A DNA stretch of 58,902 nucleotides from positions 1-58,902 of the forward strand of contig NZ_BCVA01000038.1 in assembly GCF_001591505.1 (NCBI RefSeq). The letters are read 5' to 3'. The DNA comes from Neobacillus niacini NBRC 15566 (GTDB lineage Bacteria > Bacillota > Bacilli > Bacillales > Cytobacillaceae). Shown one piece after another: positions 48,759 to 56,609 of the stretch. The translations under genes and the position numbers were made by a program. The notes beneath the pieces were generated by a model. That model did no database searches. It saw only the letters and a program-made list of their open reading frames with translations, and was not told the origin of the DNA. Each line of letters starts with the position of its first letter. Within the stretch, counting starts at the first letter, position 1.

Positions 48759-49502
48759 TTAAACGTGTAAGAATCGAGAAACTCTTTCCGCTTCTAATAG
48801 GTTACCAACAAAGAAAGCACCGAATTCACCATAGCGTGCACTTACTTCATCAAAACGCATTTCATAGACAAGCTTTTTAAATTGAAGAACATCTTCTGCA
48901 AAAAGCGTTACGCCCCATTCATAGTCATCAAAACCAACGGAACCTGTAATGATCTGCTTTACTTTCCCTGCATATGTACGGCCAATCATTCCGTGGCTGC
49001 GCATCATATTGCGGCGCTCTTCCATCGGGAGCATATACCAGTTATCGTTACCTTCACGTTTCTTATCCATTGGGTAGAAACAAACATACTTTGTTCTAGG
49101 TAATTTCGGATATAAACGAGCAAGAATTTGTGGGTTTTGGTATGGATCCTCACCGGCAGGCAAATAATTGCTTAGCTCCACAACGGATACATACGAATGT
49201 GCAGGAATTGTATATTCTGCTAATTTTGTTTTATTAAACTCTGTTTCAATCTCATTAAGTTCTTGCATGGTTGGGCGTAAGATCATCATCATGAAATCTG
49301 CTTTTTGACCAACAATTGTATATAAAGCATGACTGCCTTCGTTACGTTCTTGCGTGTGATTCCATTTTTCAACTAGACTTAAAAACTCGTGAATCGCGGA
49401 TTGGCGTTCATCACTCGAGAGCATTTTCCAAGTTGTCCAATCAACGGTACGGAAATCATGCAGACAATACCAGCCATCAAGCGTTTGAGCTGCTTCACTC
49501 AT
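48759..49502 (-). CDS. hemQ: Coproheme decarboxylase HemQ
   Basis: A 247-aa chlorite dismutase-fold enzyme that converts coproheme to haem b in the coproporphyrin-dependent pathway of Gram-positive bacteria. Tyr143 (CFYPMDKK) and His170 (MRSHG) correspond to the catalytic Tyr and proximal His of the family. ATG 49502 follows GGAGTGAT; the longer frame lacks a ribosome site. It lies between gerQ and pta as ywfI does in B. subtilis. Confidence 0.93.
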   Translation of the reverse strand: MSEAAQTLDGWYCLHDFRTVDWTTWKMLSSDERQSAIHEFLSLVEKWNHTQERNEGSHALYTIVGQKADFMMMILRPTMQELNEIETEFNKTKLAEYTIPAHSYVSVVELSNYLPAGEDPYQNPQILARLYPKLPRTKYVCFYPMDKKREGNDNWYMLPMEERRNMMRSHGMIGRTYAGKVKQIITGSVGFDDYEWGVTLFAEDVLQFKKLVYEMRFDEVSARYGEFGAFFVGNLLEAERVSRFLHV

Positions 49503-49737
49503 TACAATCACTCCTAAATAATCATTCTTCTTATTTACAATCTTTACTATAACATAGTTTGACCAAGACTCGCTCGAATAAACCACCACGGATAATTTTT
49601 AGAAAAGAGGTAATAGTAAAGAGAAGTGTGAAGTTTTTTGAATAAAAGAACATTTGTCATGTAAACGCTGCCTGAGTTGAATTTTTCCACAGGTAAAGTA
49701 TGCTAAATTAGGTAGATATATTTAGGGAGGATGTAAG

Positions 49738-50712
49738 ATGGCTGATTTATTTGAAGGCTTAAAACAAAAATTATCCGGTCGCGATATGAAAATCGTTTTT
49801 CCTGAAGGTTTAGATGAGAGAATTGTCCGAGCTGCAAGCAGACTGGCTGAGGAAAAGCGACTAACTCCTATTTTGATTGGAAATATCGAACAAGTTCAGG
49901 CTAAGGCACAGGAGCTTGGGGTTTCCTTAGATGCAGCTGAGATCTATGACCCTGCAAGCTATGCGGCAATGGACGAGCTAGTAGCAGCGTTTGTTGAACG
50001 CCGAAAAGGAAAAGCAACTGAAGAGGACGCCAGAAAAATCTTATTAGATGAAAACTATTTTGGCACCATGTTGGTGTATCTAAATAAAGCGGACGGTTTG
50101 GTAAGTGGTGCGGCGCACTCTACAGCAGACACAGTTCGTCCTGCCTTACAAATTATTAAAACAAAAGCAGGCGTGAAGAAAACATCTGGCGTCTTCATCA
50201 TGGTTCGCGAGGATGAAAAATATGTATTTGCTGATTGTGCCATCAATATTGCGCCAGACAGCAATGATTTAGCGGAAATTGCCGTGGAAAGTGCGAAAAC
50301 AGCAGATATGTTTGATATCGAGCCAAGAATCGCTATGCTGAGCTTTTCAACAAAGGGTTCAGCAAAATCTCCAGAAACAGAGAGAGTTTCAGGGGCAGTG
50401 GAAGAAGCAAAACGTCGTGACCCATCATTAGTGATTGATGGTGAGTTCCAATTTGATGCGGCATTTGTTCCATCTGTTGCAAAAAGTAAAGCACCAAATT
50501 CACCACTTCAAGGGGATGCAAATGTGTTTATCTTCCCAAGTCTGGAAGCTGGAAACATAGGCTACAAAATTGCCCAGCGTTTAGGCGGATTTGAAGCAGT
50601 AGGACCAATCCTTCAAGGGTTAAATAAACCTGTGAATGACCTTTCACGCGGCTGTAACGAAGAAGATGTTTATAAGTTAGCATTAATCACAGCGGCGCAA
50701 GGAATAAAATAA
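49738..50712 (+). CDS. pta: Phosphate acetyltransferase Pta
   Basis: A 324-aa enzyme that interconverts acetyl-CoA and acetyl phosphate. Landmarks are FPEGLDERIVRAA, VSGAAHSTADTVRPALQIIKT (read at about residues 121-141), MLSFSTKGSAKSPE, DGEFQFDAAFVP and VFIFPSLEAGNIGYKI. It lies on the strand opposite hemQ; ATG 49738 follows AGGGAGG. Confidence 0.95.
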   Translation: MADLFEGLKQKLSGRDMKIVFPEGLDERIVRAASRLAEEKRLTPILIGNIEQVQAKAQELGVSLDAAEIYDPASYAAMDELVAAFVERRKGKATEEDARKILLDENYFGTMLVYLNKADGLVSGAAHSTADTVRPALQIIKTKAGVKKTSGVFIMVREDEKYVFADCAINIAPDSNDLAEIAVESAKTADMFDIEPRIAMLSFSTKGSAKSPETERVSGAVEEAKRRDPSLVIDGEFQFDAAFVPSVAKSKAPNSPLQGDANVFIFPSLEAGNIGYKIAQRLGGFEAVGPILQGLNKPVNDLSRGCNEEDVYKLALITAAQGIK

Positions 50713-50722
50713 GACGGATCAT

Positions 50723-50755
50723 GCCAGTCCAGTGTTGGACTGGCTATTTCTTTTT
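50723..50755 (+). terminator. Terminator of pta
   Basis: GCCAGTCCA and TGGACTGGC pair with a 4-base loop, followed by a T-rich tail (ATTTCTTTTT). Confidence 0.85.
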
Positions 50756-50795
50756 GCTAAAATAAACTTACTACCTATTATGAGGAGAAACCAAT

Positions 50796-51626
50796 ATGGA
50801 AGGTTTATTACGTCAGCCAGAATGGAGGATTATCGATCAATCCGCCGCTGGCAGGCATTTTCAAGCGTTACAGTCATTCGGGATAGACGATACACTTTGT
50901 GCCTCAGTCGGCTCAGGAAAGGCTCCAGCAACGGCACGAACCTGGGTTCATGACAATACCATCGTTCTCGGGATACAAGATACGAAACTGCCATTTTTAA
51001 AAGAAGGAAGGCAGTTTCTAAGGGAACAGGGCTATCAGTCCATTGTACGCAATTCGGGCGGCTTAGCGGTTGTCCTCGATGAAGGGGTCCTAAATATATC
51101 GTTGATATTACCTGAGAGTGAAAAGGGTATTGATATCAACCGAGGCTACGATACGATGTGGCAGCTTGTTGAAAACATGTTTGCTGATTTTAATAAGAGT
51201 ATCGAGGCAAGAGAAATCGTTGGCTCCTATTGTCCGGGAAGCTATGACCTTAGTATCAAAGGAAGAAAATTTGCGGGTATCTCACAGCGCCGGCTCAAAA
51301 AAGGGGTGGCGGTACAAATTTATTTGTGTGTCAATGGGAGCGGCAGTGAGCGTGCCGAGGTAATTAAACAGTTTTATGAAATTGCCAAAAAAGAGCAGCC
51401 TTCAAAATTTACATATCCGGAGATTTTCCCGGAAGTAATGGCGTCACTATCTGAGCTTTTGGAAACACCTTTAACCATCTCGGATTGTTTACTGCGTCTA
51501 TTAAACCAATTAAAAAACAACACCGAACATCTGTATTCGGGATCTTTAAATGAATTTGAACTAGAACTTCTCCCCGGTTATCACCAAAGAATCGTGGAAC
51601 GAAATCTAAAACTGGATGAAATGTAA
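50796..51626 (+). CDS. lipL: Octanoyl-[GcvH]:protein N-octanoyltransferase LipL
   Basis: A 276-aa amidotransferase that moves octanoyl groups from GcvH to E2 subunits in lipoate synthesis. Residues show RNSGGLAVVLDEGVLN, the acyl-thioester Cys146 in GSYCPGSYDL and GRKFAGISQRR with the conserved Lys. ATG 50796 follows GAGGAGAA. The position after pta matches B. subtilis ywfL. Confidence 0.92.
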   Translation: MEGLLRQPEWRIIDQSAAGRHFQALQSFGIDDTLCASVGSGKAPATARTWVHDNTIVLGIQDTKLPFLKEGRQFLREQGYQSIVRNSGGLAVVLDEGVLNISLILPESEKGIDINRGYDTMWQLVENMFADFNKSIEAREIVGSYCPGSYDLSIKGRKFAGISQRRLKKGVAVQIYLCVNGSGSERAEVIKQFYEIAKKEQPSKFTYPEIFPEVMASLSELLETPLTISDCLLRLLNQLKNNTEHLYSGSLNEFELELLPGYHQRIVERNLKLDEM

Positions 51627-51629
51627 AAG

Positions 51630-51664
51630 GCCGTAAATCTCAAAAGGATTTACGGCTTTCTTAA
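51630..51664. terminator. Bidirectional terminator between lipL and rsfA
   Basis: GCCGTAAATC and GATTTACGGC pair with a 7-base loop, followed by TTTCTT. Confidence 0.8.
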
Positions 51665-51693
51665 AGAGGATATTGTTCTTCTCCCAGATTATC

Positions 51694-52452
51694 TTACTCA
51701 GCGACCTTCTCTAAATTCCCATTGCGGTCCATTTTGAATTTTGTCGCAGGTCTTTCTTCTTCTTCGAATAATACAAGCTTACGAGCACGGTTCATAATTT
51801 TCATGAGTGTCTCGTAATCTTCTTGGATGGTTTCGGTATTTTGCTCGAGGCCTTCAATTTTTGCTGCCATTTCCTCATTTTGTCTGCGCAGATCTGCAAT
51901 TTCACGCTTTAATCTTTCATTCTCACTTTTTAATGCTTCATTTTGCAGATTCGCATGATTGAAGTTTTGTAAGTAATCAATCACGCTATCAAGCGATAAA
52001 CCACCTGCTGGTACGGATGGTCTGTACGTTTGAACCGGCTGCTTCACATACACTTCAGGTTTTACATACGTTTCCTCGGCAGCTTCCACCGTTAAATCTG
52101 GCATTTCATAGGAAGTTTCCATTGGTACTTCCACTGGTGCTGAAAGTGTTTCAAAGTCATCAGCAGCAGGTACGGGAGGATTGTAGAGTAACTTCTTCTT
52201 TCCTCCTTGGTCTTTCCCTAGTACTCTTTGTCTCTGTTTCCGTTGTTTTTTTGCTAATTGCAATGCTTTTTCATAGCGGTGGCGCACAACGGCATTCCAT
52301 CTGAATCCACACGCTGCAGAAGTCCGATTTAACTTGTCGCCTACCTCTTCAAAAGCATTTAGCTGGGTACTGCCCTCGCGTACATGTCGAAGAACGGTTT
52401 CAGCTAACAAAAGATCATTTTCATCTGTCCATGCATCTTGCCTTACTTTCAT
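51694..52452 (-). CDS. rsfA: RsfA family prespore transcription factor
   Basis: A 252-aa regulator of sigma-F-dependent forespore genes. The N-terminal 75 residues are a Myb/SANT-like DNA-binding domain (WTDENDLLLAETVLRHVREG, then FEEVGDKLNRTSAACGFRWNAVVRHRYEKAL). After a basic stretch and a variable linker, residues 155-225 form a long coiled coil (EALKSENERLKREIADLRRQ). The order next to lipL matches B. subtilis rsfA (ywfN). Confidence 0.9.
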   Translation of the reverse strand: MKVRQDAWTDENDLLLAETVLRHVREGSTQLNAFEEVGDKLNRTSAACGFRWNAVVRHRYEKALQLAKKQRKQRQRVLGKDQGGKKKLLYNPPVPAADDFETLSAPVEVPMETSYEMPDLTVEAAEETYVKPEVYVKQPVQTYRPSVPAGGLSLDSVIDYLQNFNHANLQNEALKSENERLKREIADLRRQNEEMAAKIEGLEQNTETIQEDYETLMKIMNRARKLVLFEEEERPATKFKMDRNGNLEKVAE

Positions 52453-52711
52453 ATCTTTTCAACTCCCTAAATAATAATTACGATTAACTCGAGATGAGTT
52501 TTTAAAAGTTCTAGTCTTATCTTGGACAAGTTTGTCAAGGTTTATACCAAAATGTCTGCAAGGATAATAGTTTTTTTAACTGAAAGAGTTGGTAGGATTG
52601 CTAAAGAAAAGCAACTTGCAATGAATTAAAAGAAATTGTAAGATATCTAAGGAGTTAAACGGTTATAAAGTTGGCTAAAATAGTAGTAATAGATAAGAAA
52701 GGGTGGAAGTA

Positions 52712-52933
52712 ATGTCAAATGAATTCCGCGTTTGTGATGATTGTCAGGCCGTGAATCTAAAGACATTAATCCCTCGTTTGAAAGAATTGGATCCTGAAGC
52801 TGAAATCAAAGTTGGCTGCCAATCTTATTGTGGACCTGGCCGGAAGAAAACATTTGCCTTTGTCAATAACCGTCCGGTTGCTGCCCTAACGGAAGAGGAA
52901 TTAATGGAGAAAGTAAATAAAAAGCTAAAATAA
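52712..52933 (+). CDS. DUF1450 family small protein
   Basis: A 73-aa protein with four Cys in a thioredoxin-like ferredoxin pattern: CDDC near the N-terminus, then CQSYCGPG. It may bind an Fe-S cluster or metal. ATG 52712 follows GGGTGG. It stands alone, with a terminator that abuts ywfO. The function is unknown. Confidence 0.82.
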   Translation: MSNEFRVCDDCQAVNLKTLIPRLKELDPEAEIKVGCQSYCGPGRKKTFAFVNNRPVAALTEEELMEKVNKKLK

Positions 52934-52970
52934 TCACCTTTTTCTTACGAACGAAGGTGATTTTTCTTTT
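52932..52970 (+). terminator. Terminator of the DUF1450 gene
   Basis: AATCACCTT and AAGGTGATT pair across a 13-base loop, followed by TTTCTTTTT. Confidence 0.8.
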
Positions 52971-53052
52971 TATAGGATTGTCGAAAAATCCTGCAGAAAA
53001 TTGCTGGAAATTGGGATATAATAGAAGAAAGTTTAGAGGAAGAGGGAAAGCA

Positions 53053-54351
53053 ATGCTATATTCGGCGGAAAAACTGAGTGAAGAAAAAGTGTTTAAAGAT
53101 CCTGTTCACCGCTACATTCATGTACGTGACCGTGTCATTTGGGATCTAGTCGGAACAAAAGAGTTTCAGCGCCTGCGCCGTATTAAACAGCTCGGAACCA
53201 CTTTTTTAACGTTCCATGGAGCTGAGCACAGTCGTTTCAACCACTCTCTCGGAGTATATGAAATCGTCCGCCGTATCATTGATGATGTGTTTGCAGGCAG
53301 ACCGGAATGGAATGATGATGACCGCCTCCTAACCCTATGTGCTGCACTTCTCCACGATTTAGGGCATGGCCCATTTTCCCATTCGTTTGAAAAAGTCTTC
53401 GATTTTGACCATGAAGATTTTACCCAGAATATCGTTTTAGGAAATACAGAGGTTAACGCTGTTCTAAAAAAGGTTAGTCCGAATTTTCCTCAGCAAGTTG
53501 CTGAGGTGATTGCGAAAACATCTGCAAAAAAACTAGTCGTCAGCTTGATTTCCAGTCAAATCGATGCCGATCGGATGGACTATTTGCAGCGAGACGCTTA
53601 TTTTACCGGAGTGAGCTATGGCCAATTTGATATGGAGCGGATTCTTCGTGTCATGAGGCCGCAAGAAGACCAAGTAGTCATTAAAAAGAGCGGTATGCAT
53701 GCGGTTGAGGATTATATTATGAGCCGCTATCAGATGTATTGGCAGGTATACTTTCATCCTGTGTCCCGCAGTGCTGAGGTTATTTTGACCAAAATTCTTC
53801 ACCGTGCCAAGCAGCTGTATGAAAACAACTATTCTTTTAAAAATGAACCGTTGCACTTTTATACTTTTTTTACCGATAAAGTAACGCTAGAAGACTATTT
53901 AAAGTTAGATGAATCCATTATATTGTATTACTTCCAAATCTGGCAGGAAGAGGACGACGATATTTTAAGCGACCTTTGCCGGCGATTTGTGAACCGTAAT
54001 CTTTTTAAATATGCCGAGTTTGACCCTGCAAAGGAATATAAGAAGCTCGCTGAACTGACCCGTCTTTTTGAAAAAGCAGGGATTGACCCGGAATATTACT
54101 TAGTTGTCGATTCATCTTCTGATTTACCATACGATTTCTATCGTCCAGGTGAAGAAGAAGAGCGATTGCCAATTCATTTATTAATGAAAAGCGGGGAATT
54201 GAAGGAGCTTTCCCGGGAGTCCGAGATTGTGGATGCCATCTCTGGTAAGAGGAGAACCGACCATAAATTATATTACCCCGGTGATTTCCTACAGGATGAA
54301 TCCTCGGAAACAGACATAAAAAGACAAATACGTACCCTATTAGAGATATAA
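53053..54351 (+). CDS. ywfO: HD domain phosphohydrolase YwfO
   Basis: A 432-aa metal-dependent HD-type dNTP/nucleotide triphosphohydrolase-like enzyme, related to SAMHD1-type proteins. Metal ligands: His in RFNHSLGV, HDLGHGPFSH (His-Asp) and Asp in SSQIDADRMDYL. ATG 53053 follows GAGGGAAAG; the upstream frame overlaps the terminator. It is 14 bp upstream of ywgA, so the two are cotranscribed. Confidence 0.9.
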   Translation: MLYSAEKLSEEKVFKDPVHRYIHVRDRVIWDLVGTKEFQRLRRIKQLGTTFLTFHGAEHSRFNHSLGVYEIVRRIIDDVFAGRPEWNDDDRLLTLCAALLHDLGHGPFSHSFEKVFDFDHEDFTQNIVLGNTEVNAVLKKVSPNFPQQVAEVIAKTSAKKLVVSLISSQIDADRMDYLQRDAYFTGVSYGQFDMERILRVMRPQEDQVVIKKSGMHAVEDYIMSRYQMYWQVYFHPVSRSAEVILTKILHRAKQLYENNYSFKNEPLHFYTFFTDKVTLEDYLKLDESIILYYFQIWQEEDDDILSDLCRRFVNRNLFKYAEFDPAKEYKKLAELTRLFEKAGIDPEYYLVVDSSSDLPYDFYRPGEEEERLPIHLLMKSGELKELSRESEIVDAISGKRRTDHKLYYPGDFLQDESSETDIKRQIRTLLEI

Positions 54352-54365
54352 TCCTGGAGTAGGAG

Positions 54366-54878
54366 ATGACTGTGTTGTTAAAAGATCATGCCAAGCTGAT
54401 GCAGGCTGTTTTAGTATCCGGAGAGATTATTGGGAGAAAAAAGCTGCAGAAGATGATATACATTGCTAAAAAGGTGTCCTTTCCGTTCCACGAGCGGTTT
54501 CAGTTTCATTTTTATGGTCCATATTCTGAGGAGCTAACGCTGCGTGTTGAAGAGCTTTGCAATATGGGTTTTCTCAATGAAATAAAAGAGAAAAAAGGCG
54601 GCTATTTTCAATATCGCTATACGCTGACAGATACGGGGAAAGAGTTTTTAAGCTTAAATGAAGTCGAGATGCCATTTTTACAAGATTGCCTTGAAGACAT
54701 GAACGAGCAGAATGCTAGATTCCTCGAGCTAGTTTCGACGGTTTTATATTTTGATAATCTATCGAAAGAAGAAGTAACCGACAAAGTATTTACGTTAAAA
54801 AGCAGCCAGCGCTATACAGAAGAAGAAATTGACCAGGCCTATGCTTATATTGCTGCATTAAAAGCTAAGCTTAACTAG
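54366..54878 (+). CDS. ywgA: YwgA family protein
   Basis: A 170-aa protein with a winged-helix-like N-terminal half (KLMQAVLVSGEIIGRKKLQKMIYIAKK, then FYGPYSEELTLRVEELCNMGFL). It follows ywfO as in B. subtilis. A regulatory or antitoxin-like role is possible, but nothing in the window shows it. Confidence 0.85.
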   Translation: MTVLLKDHAKLMQAVLVSGEIIGRKKLQKMIYIAKKVSFPFHERFQFHFYGPYSEELTLRVEELCNMGFLNEIKEKKGGYFQYRYTLTDTGKEFLSLNEVEMPFLQDCLEDMNEQNARFLELVSTVLYFDNLSKEEVTDKVFTLKSSQRYTEEEIDQAYAYIAALKAKLN

Positions 54879-54928
54879 AAAAGTGTCCGCGTTTTTGAAG
54901 CTGCCTTCAAAGACACGGACACTTTTTT
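54879..54928 (+). terminator. Terminator of ywfO-ywgA
   Basis: AAAAGTGTCCG and CGGACACTTTT pair, with an inner hairpin TTTTTGAAG/CTTCAAAGA, followed by TT. Confidence 0.85.
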
Positions 54929-54931
54929 CAT

Positions 54932-54961
54932 TATGTCCAGCTTCGGCGCCTAGGCGCCTCC
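54932..54961. repeat. Remnant of the dispersed MITE-like repeat
   Basis: TGTCCAGCTTCGGCGCCTAG resembles the reverse complement of the right end of the element at 39986-40230 (TGTCTAGCTACAGCGCCTAG), with a palindrome GGCGCCTAGGCGCC inside. Only the end is left. Confidence 0.5.
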
Positions 54962-54968
54962 ACTATTC

Positions 54969-55154
54969 TTATTTGTCGCTTGCTCTAACGCCGGCAACAC
55001 CGTAATGTTCTTTCTGCATTTCTTCAATAAAAACAACAACGGCCTCTTTTGGAGCGCCAGTCGTTTCACTGACAGCGTCCGTTACTTTTTCAACAAGTGC
55101 TCTTTTTTGATCATCTGTACGTCCTGGAAGCATTTTTACAGTCACATATGGCAT
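54969..55154 (-). CDS. ywhB: 4-oxalocrotonate tautomerase family protein YwhB
   Basis: A 61-aa tautomerase. Pro1 after Met removal (MPYVTVKML) is the catalytic base; Arg in PGRTDDQK and the VVVFIEE strand are conserved. The natural substrate in Bacillus is unknown. ATG 55154 follows AAAGGAGGA. Confidence 0.9.
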   Translation of the reverse strand: MPYVTVKMLPGRTDDQKRALVEKVTDAVSETTGAPKEAVVVFIEEMQKEHYGVAGVRASDK

Positions 55155-55263
55155 TATGTATTCCTCCTTTGATTACTACAAGGATAGTTTAGCAAACATT
55201 TTCATTTTATATCCAGTTTAAGGTATACTTATAGGAAAAAAGAGGAGAAATGGGGAAACTAAT

Positions 55264-55917
55264 TTGGAAGGATTTCTTGCCTATTCATTAAGGGAAATTC
55301 CCTATGTCGCGATTACATTGATGATCGCGTTCACGTTTCATGAATTTGCACATGCTTATGTCGCCTATAAGTTCGGAGATCATACGGCTCAAAAGCAGGG
55401 GCGTTTGACATTGAACCCACTGAAGCACCTCGATCCATTTGGGACAATCTTAATTTTTATTGCCGGATTCGGCTGGGCTCGTCCGGTGCCCGTTAACCGT
55501 TTTTTCTTTAAAAAACCGCGCCTTGCAGGTATATTAGTTTCTGTAGCTGGTCCTCTTAGTAATCTTGTCCTAGCCGCACTTGGTTTTTTGATGGCATTTG
55601 GATTAGCACGGACAGGGTTAGCAGGAAATCTCCCAGGTATATTTGAGTTTTTTGAGATTTTTAACTGGCTTAATCTCGTGCTGTTTGTCTTTAATTTATT
55701 GCCATTTCCGCCACTGGATGGCTATCGGATTGTCGAGGATTTAGCTCCAAACCATATTCGGGCAAAAATGACTCAATTTGAACAGTACGGCGTATTAATT
55801 TTTCTGATATTGGTGATTACTCCTCTTGATCGTTACACCATTCAGCCGATTTTCCAATTCATTATCCCTGGACTCTGGCAGGGATTAAATAATTTCTTTT
55901 ATAATTTGTTTTTTTAA
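55264..55917 (+). CDS. ywhC: Site-2 protease family membrane metalloprotease YwhC
   Basis: A 217-aa intramembrane zinc protease-like protein. The zinc motif is HEFAH (residues 26-30), the second region NPLKHLDPFG and PPLDGYRI gives the third ligand Asp. It has about six hydrophobic segments. The TTG at 55264 is the start; the ATG at 55250 is out of frame. The next gene follows after 21 bp. Confidence 0.88.
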   Translation: MEGFLAYSLREIPYVAITLMIAFTFHEFAHAYVAYKFGDHTAQKQGRLTLNPLKHLDPFGTILIFIAGFGWARPVPVNRFFFKKPRLAGILVSVAGPLSNLVLAALGFLMAFGLARTGLAGNLPGIFEFFEIFNWLNLVLFVFNLLPFPPLDGYRIVEDLAPNHIRAKMTQFEQYGVLIFLILVITPLDRYTIQPIFQFIIPGLWQGLNNFFYNLFF

Positions 55918-55938
55918 CATAGGAGGTTAGAATTTTTA

Positions 55939-56451
55939 ATGGAAGAAAATAAGAAAAAACCACTTGGCTTTAATATTATAAAACCTGATCCAACGGATGG
56001 ACATAAAGGCTTTGGCAAGGGAGCATTAAGCCTTGATAATGTTTCCCCGGTCATTATAGATGTCGATGCTGGTGACGCGGTTATTGATGTGGGCGCTATG
56101 CATGCACGCAGTGTGGTTGAAAAGGGAATTAAATTCCTTAAGACCAAAGAAGAAGTTCCCAATGCGAAACCATACTGGCTGGTTTGGGTGACTGTGGACA
56201 GAAAGCAAGAGGGTCCTTATTATGCGGGAGTTACGGCCTGTGAAATGACTGTGGACCGTGAAATCCGCCGCGGTTACAAATCACTTCCTGAACATGTAAA
56301 CAGAATGGATAAATCATTGAAGCGTCATATCATCGTCGATCATATGGACGATAAATCGAAGAAAATTCTATCCGATTTTCTCCAAAATCACAATCAAGAT
56401 ATGTGGAATAACTCAGCGGAAGAGCTGAAAAAGGGATTAGCTGTAGAATAA
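55939..56451 (+). CDS. ywhD: YwhD family protein
   Basis: A 170-aa cytosolic protein of unknown function, in the same position as B. subtilis ywhD. Landmarks are GFNIIKPDPTDGHKGFGKG, MHARSVVEKGIKFL and PEHVNRMDKSLKRHIIVDHM. The start has AGGAGGT ahead. Together with ywhC it forms an operon. Confidence 0.88.
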   Translation: MEENKKKPLGFNIIKPDPTDGHKGFGKGALSLDNVSPVIIDVDAGDAVIDVGAMHARSVVEKGIKFLKTKEEVPNAKPYWLVWVTVDRKQEGPYYAGVTACEMTVDREIRRGYKSLPEHVNRMDKSLKRHIIVDHMDDKSKKILSDFLQNHNQDMWNNSAEELKKGLAVE

Positions 56452-56527
56452 TCATTTTTTACAATAGCAATTTTTGCCGAAAAGTTGTAAAATATATGCA
56501 GTGTGTAAACACTGTAAGACTAGGACA

Positions 56528-56563
56528 GGAAAAGCTCCGGAGACCAATCCCCGGAGCTTTTCC
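56528..56563. terminator. Terminator between ywhD and pbpG
   Basis: GGAAAAGCTCCGG and CCGGAGCTTTTCC form a perfect 13-bp stem with a 10-base loop and T-rich flanks, usable in both directions. Confidence 0.85.
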
Positions 56564-56609
56564 ATTTAATCCAGCTATCACACCTGCGAACATTCATATC
56601 TAGAGCCTT